Positions 9,329 to 16,883 of a stretch of DNA of 64,000 nt are shown here, piece after piece. The translations under genes and the position numbers were made by a program. Within the stretch, counting starts at the first letter, position 1, and every line of letters begins with the position of its first letter. Where the stretch lies: assembly GCF_005937885.2 (NCBI RefSeq), contig NZ_CP042176.1, forward strand, positions 921,001 to 985,000, given 5' to 3'. This stretch comes from Bradyrhizobium sp. KBS0727 (GTDB lineage Bacteria; Pseudomonadota; Alphaproteobacteria; Rhizobiales; Xanthobacteraceae). The notes under the pieces were generated by a model. That model saw only the letters and a program-made list of their open reading frames with translations, did no database searches and was not told the DNA's origin.

Positions 9329-10249
9329 ATGAGCTATTTTGAATGGCGCCCTTATGTGCCGGTGGCCGAGAAACGGCGGCAGGCGCAGCGCAAGCTGGCA
9401 AAGCTCAAGAAGCGAGGGCAATCCGTCGCTCCCGTGACGATCGAGGGCCGCACGATTGCCAAGAGTTTCTGGGGCAAGTCCTGGTGCACCAACCTCGAGT
9501 GCTATAGCGACTTCGAGACTCGGATGCCGCGCGGCCGAACCTGTGTCCGCAACGGCTCTGTCCTTGACCTGCAAATCGCCAAGGGCGAGGTCGCAGCGAT
9601 GGTCGCAGGTTCTTCGCTCTACAAGGTCAAGATCACCGTTGCGCCGGTCACAGCCGCGCGCTGGAAGGCCATCTGCCGGGATTGCGCAGGAGAGATCAAC
9701 TCCGTAGTTGAACTCCTTCAAGGCCGCCTGGCCAAAGGCGTCATGGACCGCGTCTGCCGGCTGGGCGACGGCCTTTTCCCATCGCCCGAGGAAATCAAGC
9801 TGTCTTGCAGCTGTCCCGACTGGGCCGATATGTGCAAGCACGTTGCGGCGACGCTCTATGGCGTTGGCGCCAGGCTCGACGAAAGGCCTCAACTTCTCTT
9901 CGAACTGCGCGGCGTCGACGAACATGAATTGCTTGCCAATGCCGGGCAAGATCTTGCGCTAACACGAGCAGCGCCCGGCGCGGCGAAAATACTCGATAAC
10001 AGCGATGTCGCAGCGCTGTTCGGGTTGGAAATGGCCGAACCCGCTGTTCCTGATGCTGCCGTTCCCACCGCCCCAAAACGGCATCCGCGTTCGGGCACGT
10101 CGAGAGCAAGCAAGACGCAGGTCGTGAAAAAGGCTGCCGTGAAAAAGAAAAGTAACCCACCCCGTGCAACGCGGACCAAGTCGGGGGACAAAATGGCAAG
10201 TCCAGCCGGCGCCACGAAGGGAGGCGCGCGACCTCGGCATTTTGCCTAA
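9329..10249 (+). CDS. SWIM zinc-finger protein, partner of SNF2 ATPase
   Basis: 306 aa. The SWIM domain C-x-C-xn-C-x-H is seen as CSCPDWADMCKH (Cys160, Cys162, Cys169, His171), in the usual setting LSCSCPDW...KHVAATLYGVG. SWIM domains bind DNA or protein. The N-terminal part (YFEWRPYVPVAEKR, FWGKSWCTNLE) is conserved in bacterial SWIM proteins next to SNF2 genes. The C-terminal ~60 residues are Lys/Ala/Pro rich and basic, likely a nucleic-acid-binding tail. The start ATG 9329 follows the SNF2 stop by three bases with a GGTGAGGG Shine-Dalgarno, so translation is coupled. Confidence 0.9.
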   Translation: MSYFEWRPYVPVAEKRRQAQRKLAKLKKRGQSVAPVTIEGRTIAKSFWGKSWCTNLECYSDFETRMPRGRTCVRNGSVLDLQIAKGEVAAMVAGSSLYKVKITVAPVTAARWKAICRDCAGEINSVVELLQGRLAKGVMDRVCRLGDGLFPSPEEIKLSCSCPDWADMCKHVAATLYGVGARLDERPQLLFELRGVDEHELLANAGQDLALTRAAPGAAKILDNSDVAALFGLEMAEPAVPDAAVPTAPKRHPRSGTSRASKTQVVKKAAVKKKSNPPRATRTKSGDKMASPAGATKGGARPRHFA

Positions 10250-10338
10250 CGTATCCCGTCGACTTGCAGCACTACAAGGGACCCGCTGTCCCAGGGCAAT
10301 ATCTGCCCTGCCAGCACCGCAACGAGGTTCGTGGAGCG

Positions 10339-11058
10339 ATGAACCGGAAGAACCGGACCGTACTCGCCGATCGTGTTGTCCGGGCCGCGGAGGCGGCGCT
10401 TGCTGCCCAAGGTTATGTGAGCCTCGTCGACGTGTTCGTCGGGATCGGCTGGCTTGACGTCGGGACGGTGGAACAGTGGCGGCGCGGTCTGATCGATTGC
10501 CTTGAGCGTGCTATGCAGACCAGCCTGTCGCGTATCTTGGAAGCGTTGAAGCTGTTCCAATCCTGGGCCACCGGCAAAGGCTTGTCCCCAAGCCCGACGG
10601 ACTATGTTGCGCGTGCAGCGCAACGCCAGACGCTGCGCTTCAGCCGAAGCGGAGACCCTGCGGTCGAGGCGCTGTACCGGACTCATTGGGTTTCGCAAGA
10701 GCTTTCCGAGAAGAAACGCGAAAGCTTGGCAGAAAAAGTAAGCCGAGCCCCTGATTTGGTGGTGGTCCAGCCGTTGAACCGCGAATGGACGTGCCACCGA
10801 TGTGGCGGTGCCGGAAATCTGTTGATGATGGAAAATTCGGGCCCGGCATGCCTGCGCTGCGTTGGCCTCGATGATCTAGAGTTCTTGCCGGCGGGTGACG
10901 CGCTGCTCTCGCGGCGGGTGAAGGCGAAAAGTACGAAATGCGCTGTTGTCGTGCGCTTCAGCCGGAGCCGTCGCCGCTACGAACGACAAGGTCTGTTAGT
11001 CGAGCCGCAGGCCCTGGCGGAAGTGCAGCGCGACCTCGTAGCGCGGCGACGCGAGTGA
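10339..11058 (+). CDS. Zinc-ribbon hypothetical protein, possibly truncated DUF2293-type
   Basis: 239 aa from ATG 10339 (MNRKNRTVLADRVVRAAEAA); an in-frame start at 10264 would add 25 unlikely residues. Two CxxC pairs, Cys152/Cys155 (CHRC) and Cys171/Cys174 (CLRC), form a probable zinc ribbon. The N-terminal 100 residues are helical, with GYVSLVDVFVGIGWL suggesting a helix-turn-helix-like fold. The C-terminal VRFSRSRRRYERQGLLVE resembles the segment that precedes DUF2293 in longer bacterial proteins; if so, the DUF2293 domain itself is missing here (recalled from the family, not verified). It lies 89 bases after the SWIM gene on the same strand and may belong to the same unit. Confidence 0.6.
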   Translation: MNRKNRTVLADRVVRAAEAALAAQGYVSLVDVFVGIGWLDVGTVEQWRRGLIDCLERAMQTSLSRILEALKLFQSWATGKGLSPSPTDYVARAAQRQTLRFSRSGDPAVEALYRTHWVSQELSEKKRESLAEKVSRAPDLVVVQPLNREWTCHRCGGAGNLLMMENSGPACLRCVGLDDLEFLPAGDALLSRRVKAKSTKCAVVVRFSRSRRRYERQGLLVEPQALAEVQRDLVARRRE

Positions 11059-11446
11059 CGTCTGCGGGAGACCATGCTCGACCAAAGTCCACCTTCCCTG
11101 CCGCATCAAACGAACGATGCTTCGATCGACGCCGTGCAACCCAAAGGTCAAAAACCGTCGCGGAGCGCCCAGCCTTGCTCAAAGAAAAAAATTATGTAGT
11201 TATTTCAATCACATATGGGTTCGCAATTTTATACTGAATGGCGCACCATTAAGCTCGGTCCGGCCCTAGCCAGAGGACTTTCCGAGTGAAAGCTCGTCCC
11301 GGCGTAGCCCGTAGGGCGCAGCCGGATGGTTCGATCCCTTGAAATAACAATTGATCGAACAGTTCAAAAAAAGTGGGGATATCTCCAAAAAGTCGCTTGA
11401 TTTCCCATCTTTCTTTTTGCCCGGGGAACTTGATGGGTAAGAGCAG
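11059..11446. other. Gene-free stretch with tRNA-tail-bounded repeat copy 1
   Basis: No gene seen. 11243-11338 is a ~96-base unit that starts gcaccattaagc and ends ggttcgatccc, the same ends as the unit at 12827-12926. It includes the shared block agctcgtcccggcgtagccc. The sequence just before it (about 11180-11240) is A+T-rich. Confidence 0.6.
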
Positions 11447-11635
11447 ATGACTGATCAACAACTGGCACTGCAGGCGATTAACGAAGCGCAACTCATACTG
11501 GAAGACTACCTTCGGCCCCGGCCGCACAACAATGAGCGCGTCCTCGACAGGTTGGTGGAAGTTCTCGAACGCCCTGATTTGGTAGTCGCTGTAAGCCGAT
11601 TGCAGCAGCGCAGCAGTTTTTCAGGGCGCGAATGA
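11447..11635 (+). CDS. Small hypothetical protein
   Basis: 62 aa, MTDQQLALQAINEAQLILEDY, predicted almost wholly helical and without cysteines, signal peptide or membrane segment. A purine-rich gggtaagagcag lies just before ATG 11447. The stop overlaps the start of the next gene (ATGA), supporting real translation. Short proteins of this type occur in Bradyrhizobium accessory regions. Function unknown. Confidence 0.6.
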   Translation: MTDQQLALQAINEAQLILEDYLRPRPHNNERVLDRLVEVLERPDLVVAVSRLQQRSSFSGRE

Positions 11636-11988
11636 GCAAACCGGCATCAATCGCGTTGGTCGCCGGGATTGCGGCGCTCCTGTCCGCCGGGATGCCCGAT
11701 GCGCAGGCCAAGCAACCATGCAGCGCCGCGATGCCATCAAATCCGCACGGGCGCTGGTGGTCCTATCGTCTGATCGATGGACGAAAGTGCTGGTACGAAG
11801 GCAAGGCCATGCTTTCGAAATCGTTGCTGGAATGGCCCGGGGAGGCATCCGCGCAACCCGAGTCCAACGGACCAGTTACAGGCGCAGTCACTCGAAGGCC
11901 TGGCAATCCCTTAGACGCGGAAGCCCGGTCGATGAAGGACGCTGATACCTTCGAAGCGCGATGGCGGGAAAGGGTGGAAATACATTAG
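11632..11988 (+). CDS. Small secreted hypothetical protein
   Basis: 118 aa. Signal peptide SIALVAGIAALLSAGMPDAQA with a probable cut after DAQA. The mature part has two cysteines (KQPCSAA, RKCWYEG) and the stretch GRWWSYRLIDGRKCWYEGKA, a pattern frequent in small Bradyrhizobium periplasmic proteins, followed by a Pro/Gly-rich disordered tail. The start overlaps the stop of the preceding gene by four bases, suggesting a two-gene unit. No function is known. Confidence 0.65.
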   Translation: MSKPASIALVAGIAALLSAGMPDAQAKQPCSAAMPSNPHGRWWSYRLIDGRKCWYEGKAMLSKSLLEWPGEASAQPESNGPVTGAVTRRPGNPLDAEARSMKDADTFEARWRERVEIH

Positions 11989-12073
11989 GCGTTGCCGCCG
12001 AAGGAAGTCTCGAGCAACCGGTTGTTGACCACTCGCGAGCAGCGCTTGTTTTTAAAGCGGCGGAAACCGGCAA

Positions 12074-12715
12074 ATGCGAACAGCTGCAGAATTCAATCTC
12101 TATTACGCGACCCCTGATCCCTGGCATATTTCCCACGCGCGATTCAGGGACAAGGTCTTGCGCCGACGGCTGAAGCGGTTGATCCGGGGCAAATCCGTTC
12201 TTGAACTCGGTTGCGGTGAAGGCCACTTGACCGATGCCGTTTTTGACAAGGCACGATCCGTCGTTGGCATCGACATAAGCGACGTGGCAATTGCTCGCGC
12301 TAAATCGCTGAACCTGCCAAATGCCAGATTTGAATGCGCTGATTTTTTACAAAAGTCATTCGAGGGTTACGACGTGATCACAGCCATCGAATGCGTCTAC
12401 TATCTGTCCTTCCAGGAGCGGGAAGTTTTTCTGAAGAAAGTTGCCAAGGAACACCCCGGCAAAATACTTCTGCTTTCGGGTCCGATCGTCGACTACAGAA
12501 GACACTTCAGTCATAGGCGATTGATGATCGAGTTCACGGCGCTCGGGTTTGCTCCCCTTAAATTCTCCAACCTTTCCGTTTATTGGTATCCGCCTTCATC
12601 CAGAATTGTCGCTAACCTGATCAAGCTGCCGCTTGCATACGCCTTGCTTGACTGGTTGCCGGAGGCGATGATCTATCAAAGGCTATACGTGCTTCGAGCA
12701 CCGAACCGCCCCTGA
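12074..12715 (+). CDS. NodS-like class I SAM-dependent methyltransferase
   Basis: 213 aa. The SAM-binding glycine-rich motif is VLELGCGEGH (residues 42-51), followed by VVGIDISDVAIARAK, with an Asp-containing motif II in a position typical for class I enzymes, and FECADFL. The N-terminal YYATPDPWHISHARFRDKVL resembles NodS and related N-methyltransferases acting on sugars or small amines. There are no nodulation genes near it, so a Nod-factor role is not supported. The C-terminal SRIVANLIKLPLAYALLDWL is hydrophobic and could associate with the membrane. It is the last gene inside the island. Substrate unknown. Confidence 0.78.
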   Translation: MRTAAEFNLYYATPDPWHISHARFRDKVLRRRLKRLIRGKSVLELGCGEGHLTDAVFDKARSVVGIDISDVAIARAKSLNLPNARFECADFLQKSFEGYDVITAIECVYYLSFQEREVFLKKVAKEHPGKILLLSGPIVDYRRHFSHRRLMIEFTALGFAPLKFSNLSVYWYPPSSRIVANLIKLPLAYALLDWLPEAMIYQRLYVLRAPNRP

Positions 12716-12814
12716 CCCGGATATTCGACGGCCCGAAGCAGCCTCGCGCAAATGACCGCCTAAAGCTCGCCCGCACCATTCGGTAAGCTATCGATCAGAC
12801 GGGGGTATCCAGAA

Positions 12815-12940
12815 CCCGCCCCTGGGCACCATTAAGCGTGGCCGGCCCCGCCGTATTCAGAGGACTCGCCGAGTGAAAAGCTCGTCCCGGCGTAGCCCGT
12901 TGGGCGATGCCGGGTGGTTCGATCCCGCCCCTGGGCACCA
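12815..12940 (+). repeat. attR-like tRNA-Phe tails and repeat copy 2
   Basis: 12815-12831 repeats the last 17 bases of tRNA-Phe, and 12913-12940 repeats the last 28 bases. Between them lies a ~100-base unit (12827-12926) that is a diverged copy of 11243-11338. The 28-bp copy is the presumed outer border of the island. Confidence 0.8.
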
Positions 12941-13003
12941 ATTTTGAACAGATTTGCGAACCACGGGCGTGGGGTGGCCTTTGGGCCGAACGTTGACCGG
13001 ATG

Positions 13004-13327
13004 TTATCGTTCGAGCCAACGATTCGAATTTCGTTCTCCGAAACAATCGCCACGCCCGTTCAGCCTTTCTGCGATCTTCTTCGTTCCCCGCGGGCCGCTG
13101 CTGCCATCACGGTTCCTGGCCAGATCGAAGACGCGGATCACGATCTCCGCTTCGATCGGCTCGATGGCGAGTTTCTTCTTCTGCTTATTGTTGATTGGCG
13201 TCGACAGCTTTTTAGTCAAAAGGAACGATGCCGCCATCAGAACCAGGCTTCGCGCCGCATCGACTCCCGGGATTGGCAGATATAAATTGTCAATCTGTCC
13301 CTCCACTCGGGAGATGCGCTGTGGCAC
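13004..13327 (-). pseudogene. Large serine recombinase remnant
   Basis: An open 107-codon stretch whose residues ~50-93 read like the middle of a Recombinase domain of large serine recombinases: KKKLAIEPIEAEIVIRVFDL, then GPRGTKKIAERLNGRG. The N-terminal resolvase catalytic domain and the rest of the C-terminal DNA-binding region are absent, and the sequence before residue 45 does not fit the family. It lies 64 bases outside the right tRNA tail, so it probably records a different, older insertion. It is antisense to the upstream end of the cyclase gene. A degraded fragment; no function expected. Confidence 0.6.
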
Positions 13328-16300
13328 AGAATAGGTTGGCCGCTGTCAACCGCCGAGCGACCCACGTCTGGCCGAGGCTTGCTGCGCTGGCCATCGCTGC
13401 ATGCCTATCGCTTCTGCCATGGCATCAAGCCGCTGCGCTCGAACAAGTTTCCCTGCAGCTCAAATGGAAGCATCAGTTTCAGTTCGCCGGCTACTATCAG
13501 GCGCTTGAGCAGGGATTCTATCGCGACGCCGGTCTCGACGTCGCCATCCGCGAGGGCGGTCCCGATATCGACGTCGCCGAAACGGTTGCCGGCGGCAATG
13601 CCGATTTTGGCGTCTGCAACGTCAGCGTCTTGGGCGAATGGGCGAAGGGCCGGCGGCTGGTCGTTCTGGCTGCTATCTTCCAGCACTCCCCGGCCGTCAT
13701 TCTGGTGCCGCGCCGGGCCGACATCAGCAGCGTGTCGGAATTGCGCGGCCGCACGCTGATGGACACGCCCGGCAGTGACGAGATCGCCGCGATGCTGAAG
13801 CGCGCAGGGATTGATTACGCGGCACTCCCGCGCGTCGATCACCACGGCGACCCGCGCGATCTCCTGGCCGGTCGGGCCGACGCGATGGTTGCCTACAGCA
13901 CCAACGAGCCGTTCGTCCTTGAACAGCTCGGTGCGGCCTACCGTACCTTCTCACCCGCCGCATCCGGGGTCGATTTTTACGGCGATAATCTGTGCACTTC
14001 AGAGGCGGAGGCGAAAGCCCACCCGGACCGGGTCGAGGCTTTCAGGGTGGCTACCATAAAGGGATGGGCCTACGCCTTGGCGCACAAGGAGCCGACCGTC
14101 GACCTGATCCTCAGGAGCTATTCGCAAAAGAAGAGCCGCGAAGCGCTGCTGTTTGAGGCAGAGCACACAGCGACGCTGGTTGGCCGCGACCCCGATCGGA
14201 TCGGCGAGCAAGATCCCGCGCGCTGGCGGCGCATCGCCGCGACCTACCACAATCTCGGTTTTATCGCCGACGCGACGCTGCCGCAGCCACTGATTTGGGA
14301 CAGCGAGGACGGCAACCCGCGGCGCTGGCTGCTGTTACTGGCGGTCGGTGTGGCGTTGGCGGCGCTGGTTTGGTTTGCCAACAGGCGTCGTCGCTTCCTG
14401 CAGGGTTTGCGGGCCCGGCTGGGCGCGCTTCCGTTTTTCGCCAGGATCGCGCGACCGAGGCTGAGCCTGATCATGTCGTTGCTCTTCATCGGCCTCAGCA
14501 TTCCGGTTCTCATTTTTATCTTGATCTACAATTACAACAAGAATTCCGCCGGCATGGTGTCGATCCTGAACGATGCGGTCGCGCAGACCAGCCAGGCCGG
14601 CGTCGAGCGCACCCAGAACCTGATCGAAAGCACGGAAAGCCCGCTGCGCTTTATCGCCCAGGTGGCCGCCGTCGATCCCGGGTATTTTCGCACCGAGCAA
14701 AGCAATGATCTGTTGTACCGGGCCTTGACCTCGGCTGCACATATCGACGCCGTCTATGCCAGCTTCGAGGATGGCTACCATCGCGTGGTTACCCGAATCG
14801 ACGAGGACCGCAGGCGTAGCGACCCTCGTATTCCGGCGGCTGCGAACTGGCACGCCAGCTACATCGATGCGATCACCTTTGCGCTTTCACGAATCCGCCA
14901 TCGCAAATTCTTCGATATCTGGCCGCATCTGGTAGGTCAGTACGATGTCCCAACCGACATGGACATAAAGATGTTGCCCGGCTATCAGGCGGCCAAGGTC
15001 ACCAGGACGCTCGTCGTGACCGAGCCCTCGATCAATCCCGACACCGGTTTTCCCATTCTCTATGTGCGTGTCCCGATCTATCGAGGTGTCGACTTCCTTG
15101 GCTGCGCAACGGCCAACATCACCATGGACGTCCTATCGAGCTTTCTCAGCGAGCACCGGGCCAGCGCACACAGCACTACCCTGATCGCGGACCGCAGCGA
15201 TGGTAAAATTATCGCCTTCCCGAACAAGCAGAAAGGCGTACGCATCAAGGATGGTGTCCTTAGGGTCACAACTCTGGCTGACATCGACGATCCGGACGTG
15301 CGTGAGGCTCATCACCAGCACACCCTTGCCGCCCGCGACCGCTTCGTTTTCCGATCGTCAGCAACCGGAGCAGATTTGATCGCAGCCTTCGCTAATTTCC
15401 CGGATGGCTTCGGGCAGCCCTGGCAGGTGATTACGCTGACGCCTATCGACGATTTCGTGGGAACGTTGAAGGCGACCAATCGGCTAATGATGGTGATCAT
15501 CATCGTCCTCACGGTCATCGAGCTGTTCTTCATCTATTTCGCGGCCCGTCGGCTATCGCTGCCCGTCGAAAACGTGTCCCGGCAATTGCAGGAAATCGAA
15601 AGTCTGCATTTCGACACACCCGAGGCGCAGCCATCCAATATCCGGGAGATTGCGCGGCTGGAATCCGCGGCCTCTCTGCTGCGGACCTCGCTTAAATCGT
15701 TCTCCTCCTTCGTTCCGCTTGACGTGGTCCGCCAGCTCATCAAGTCGGGCATTCCGCTGACCCTCGGCGTCGAGCCACGGCCTCTCACCGTGTTCTTCTC
15801 CGACCTTGAGAACTTCTCCAGCCATTCCGAGCGTCTCGCGCCCAATGACCTTCTGATTCAGATCTCGACCTATCTCGAGGAAGTTTCCGGCGCGATCTCC
15901 GAGGAGGGCGGAACCATCGACAAGTTCATCGGCGACGGCGTCATGGCATTCTGGAATGCTCCGGTTCTGCGCCCCGACCATGTTCTTCGCGCGTGCGCGG
16001 GCGCCTTGCGCGCGTCACGGCGCATGGAGCGCGTCAACGATACCTGGGAGGCCGAAGGACGACCGCGAATCCGAATCCGGATTGGACTGAATTGCGCCAC
16101 CGTCCTGGTTGGCAACGTCGGCTCGTCAACCCGGCTGAGCTACACCGCGCTGGGCGACGGCGTAAACGTCGCCGCGCGGCTCGAAGGCATCAACAAGCTG
16201 TTTGGCACCACGATCTGCATCAGCGACAGCGTGTACGATCAGGCAAAGGCCGACATACTCGTCCGGCCGCTCAAGCGCGTTCAGGTGAAGGGCCGCAAGA

Positions 16301-16557
16301 GCGAGTTCATGATCTATGAACTGCTCGCTTTTCGCGCCAGTAACGATCCGGACCTGAGGGTCCGTGATCGGGACGAGGAACTGAGTGCGATGACCTGGCT
16401 TGCCTCGCAAAAGTTCGAGGCCGGAGATTTTGCTGCGGCGAAGCGAGCCTATGAGGCTCTCCTGGAAAGCTTTCCCGGCGATTCCGTGGCCAAGCTCATG
16501 CTGAAAGAATGCGAGGAGCACGCGGTTTCCCAGAGAAAGTCGGTTAGTAGTCAATGA
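13321..16557 (+). CDS. Membrane adenylate/guanylate cyclase with NMT1/THI5-like periplasmic domain
   Basis: 1078 aa from GTG 13321, preceded by gggagatgc; an in-frame ATG at 13228 lies inside the recombinase remnant and would bury the signal peptide. Order: signal peptide to residue ~39 (ending AAA); NMT1/THI5-like solute-binding domain (QLKWKHQFQFAGYYQAL, ~40-310) as in thiamine-precursor binding proteins; TM ~335-355; TM ~380-405; periplasmic dCache-like sensor (~410-718); TM ~720-743; short linker; class III cyclase (~815-1000) with metal-binding Asp828 (FFSDLENFS) and Asp872 (GDGVMAFW); C-terminal TPR-like helices. Both metal aspartates are present, so it should be active, and cAMP is more likely than cGMP. 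It probably converts a periplasmic ligand signal into a cyclic nucleotide. Confidence 0.88.
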   Translation: MAQNRLAAVNRRATHVWPRLAALAIAACLSLLPWHQAAALEQVSLQLKWKHQFQFAGYYQALEQGFYRDAGLDVAIREGGPDIDVAETVAGGNADFGVCNVSVLGEWAKGRRLVVLAAIFQHSPAVILVPRRADISSVSELRGRTLMDTPGSDEIAAMLKRAGIDYAALPRVDHHGDPRDLLAGRADAMVAYSTNEPFVLEQLGAAYRTFSPAASGVDFYGDNLCTSEAEAKAHPDRVEAFRVATIKGWAYALAHKEPTVDLILRSYSQKKSREALLFEAEHTATLVGRDPDRIGEQDPARWRRIAATYHNLGFIADATLPQPLIWDSEDGNPRRWLLLLAVGVALAALVWFANRRRRFLQGLRARLGALPFFARIARPRLSLIMSLLFIGLSIPVLIFILIYNYNKNSAGMVSILNDAVAQTSQAGVERTQNLIESTESPLRFIAQVAAVDPGYFRTEQSNDLLYRALTSAAHIDAVYASFEDGYHRVVTRIDEDRRRSDPRIPAAANWHASYIDAITFALSRIRHRKFFDIWPHLVGQYDVPTDMDIKMLPGYQAAKVTRTLVVTEPSINPDTGFPILYVRVPIYRGVDFLGCATANITMDVLSSFLSEHRASAHSTTLIADRSDGKIIAFPNKQKGVRIKDGVLRVTTLADIDDPDVREAHHQHTLAARDRFVFRSSATGADLIAAFANFPDGFGQPWQVITLTPIDDFVGTLKATNRLMMVIIIVLTVIELFFIYFAARRLSLPVENVSRQLQEIESLHFDTPEAQPSNIREIARLESAASLLRTSLKSFSSFVPLDVVRQLIKSGIPLTLGVEPRPLTVFFSDLENFSSHSERLAPNDLLIQISTYLEEVSGAISEEGGTIDKFIGDGVMAFWNAPVLRPDHVLRACAGALRASRRMERVNDTWEAEGRPRIRIRIGLNCATVLVGNVGSSTRLSYTALGDGVNVAARLEGINKLFGTTICISDSVYDQAKADILVRPLKRVQVKGRKSEFMIYELLAFRASNDPDLRVRDRDEELSAMTWLASQKFEAGDFAAAKRAYEALLESFPGDSVAKLMLKECEEHAVSQRKSVSSQ

Positions 16558-16883
16558 TGCGATCAGTTTCGCGGCCGATCGCTTTCGGGAAGGCGAAGGA
16601 GCGATGCCACGATAGAATTCCCTCGCGTTGTCTGATGACTTCGTTGTCGAACGCGGCATCGTGGGCGGTCTCGCCATACATTCCTGCAGGTTCTAATGAC
16701 ATGAGGGCGGTGACAGTGCACTCAATTAATTCGGCTCGTTTCTGAAAAAGAGCGACTCATCAATTGAGTGCACAATCCCCAAATTGAATCCGTCACGCTG
16801 GCGCGTCTTGACATAGATACCCGCCAGGCAAAGACTCGGATTCAGAAGGCAAGGTTTGTGCGCACTGACAGGGAGTTCTTGCC
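16558..16883. promoter_or_regulatory. Leader of the FGE-type gene with a perfect inverted repeat
   Basis: No firm gene in this stretch. gtgcactcaatt (16716-16727) is exactly inverted as aattgagtgcac (16762-16773) with a 34-base spacer; this could be a regulator site pair or an RNA stem. A TTGACA at 16807-16812 could be a -35 box, but no good -10 follows at the right distance. A 45-codon minus-strand frame (16544-16681) is discussed under rejected items. Confidence 0.4.

Larger units (their letters stand above)
5557..12940. mobile_element. Degenerate genomic island in tRNA-Phe
   Basis: About 7.4 kb bounded by a 28-bp perfect direct repeat: the tRNA-Phe 3' end (5529-5556) and a copy at 12913-12940. 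Shorter copies of the tRNA tail occur at 5573-5589, 5710-5728 (imperfect), 6492-6503 and 12815-12831, implying repeated or nested insertions. Cargo: a secreted protein, a SNF2/SWIM/zinc-ribbon gene set, two small ORFs and a methyltransferase. No integrase or transfer gene is present inside, so it is probably a decayed or satellite element. The direct repeats are seen; mobility is inferred. Confidence 0.75.

Noticed and set aside
6635..10249. DISARM or other known defence system
   Set aside because: SNF2 genes occur in DISARM (drmD), but no drmA, drmB or methylase partner is present here.
12074..12715. Nodulation methyltransferase nodS
   Set aside because: Only N-terminal resemblance; no nod genes or nod box in the window.
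13228..13320. Upstream ATG extension of the cyclase gene
   Set aside because: Lies in the recombinase remnant and would place the signal peptide 40 residues inside the protein. GTG 13321 with gggag fits better.
16544..16681. 45-codon minus-strand frame starting MYGETAHDAAFDNEV
   Set aside because: Codon use looks genuine, but it lacks a well-spaced ribosome site, overlaps the cyclase 3' end and shows no known family. It could be a gene remnant; support is too weak to annotate.
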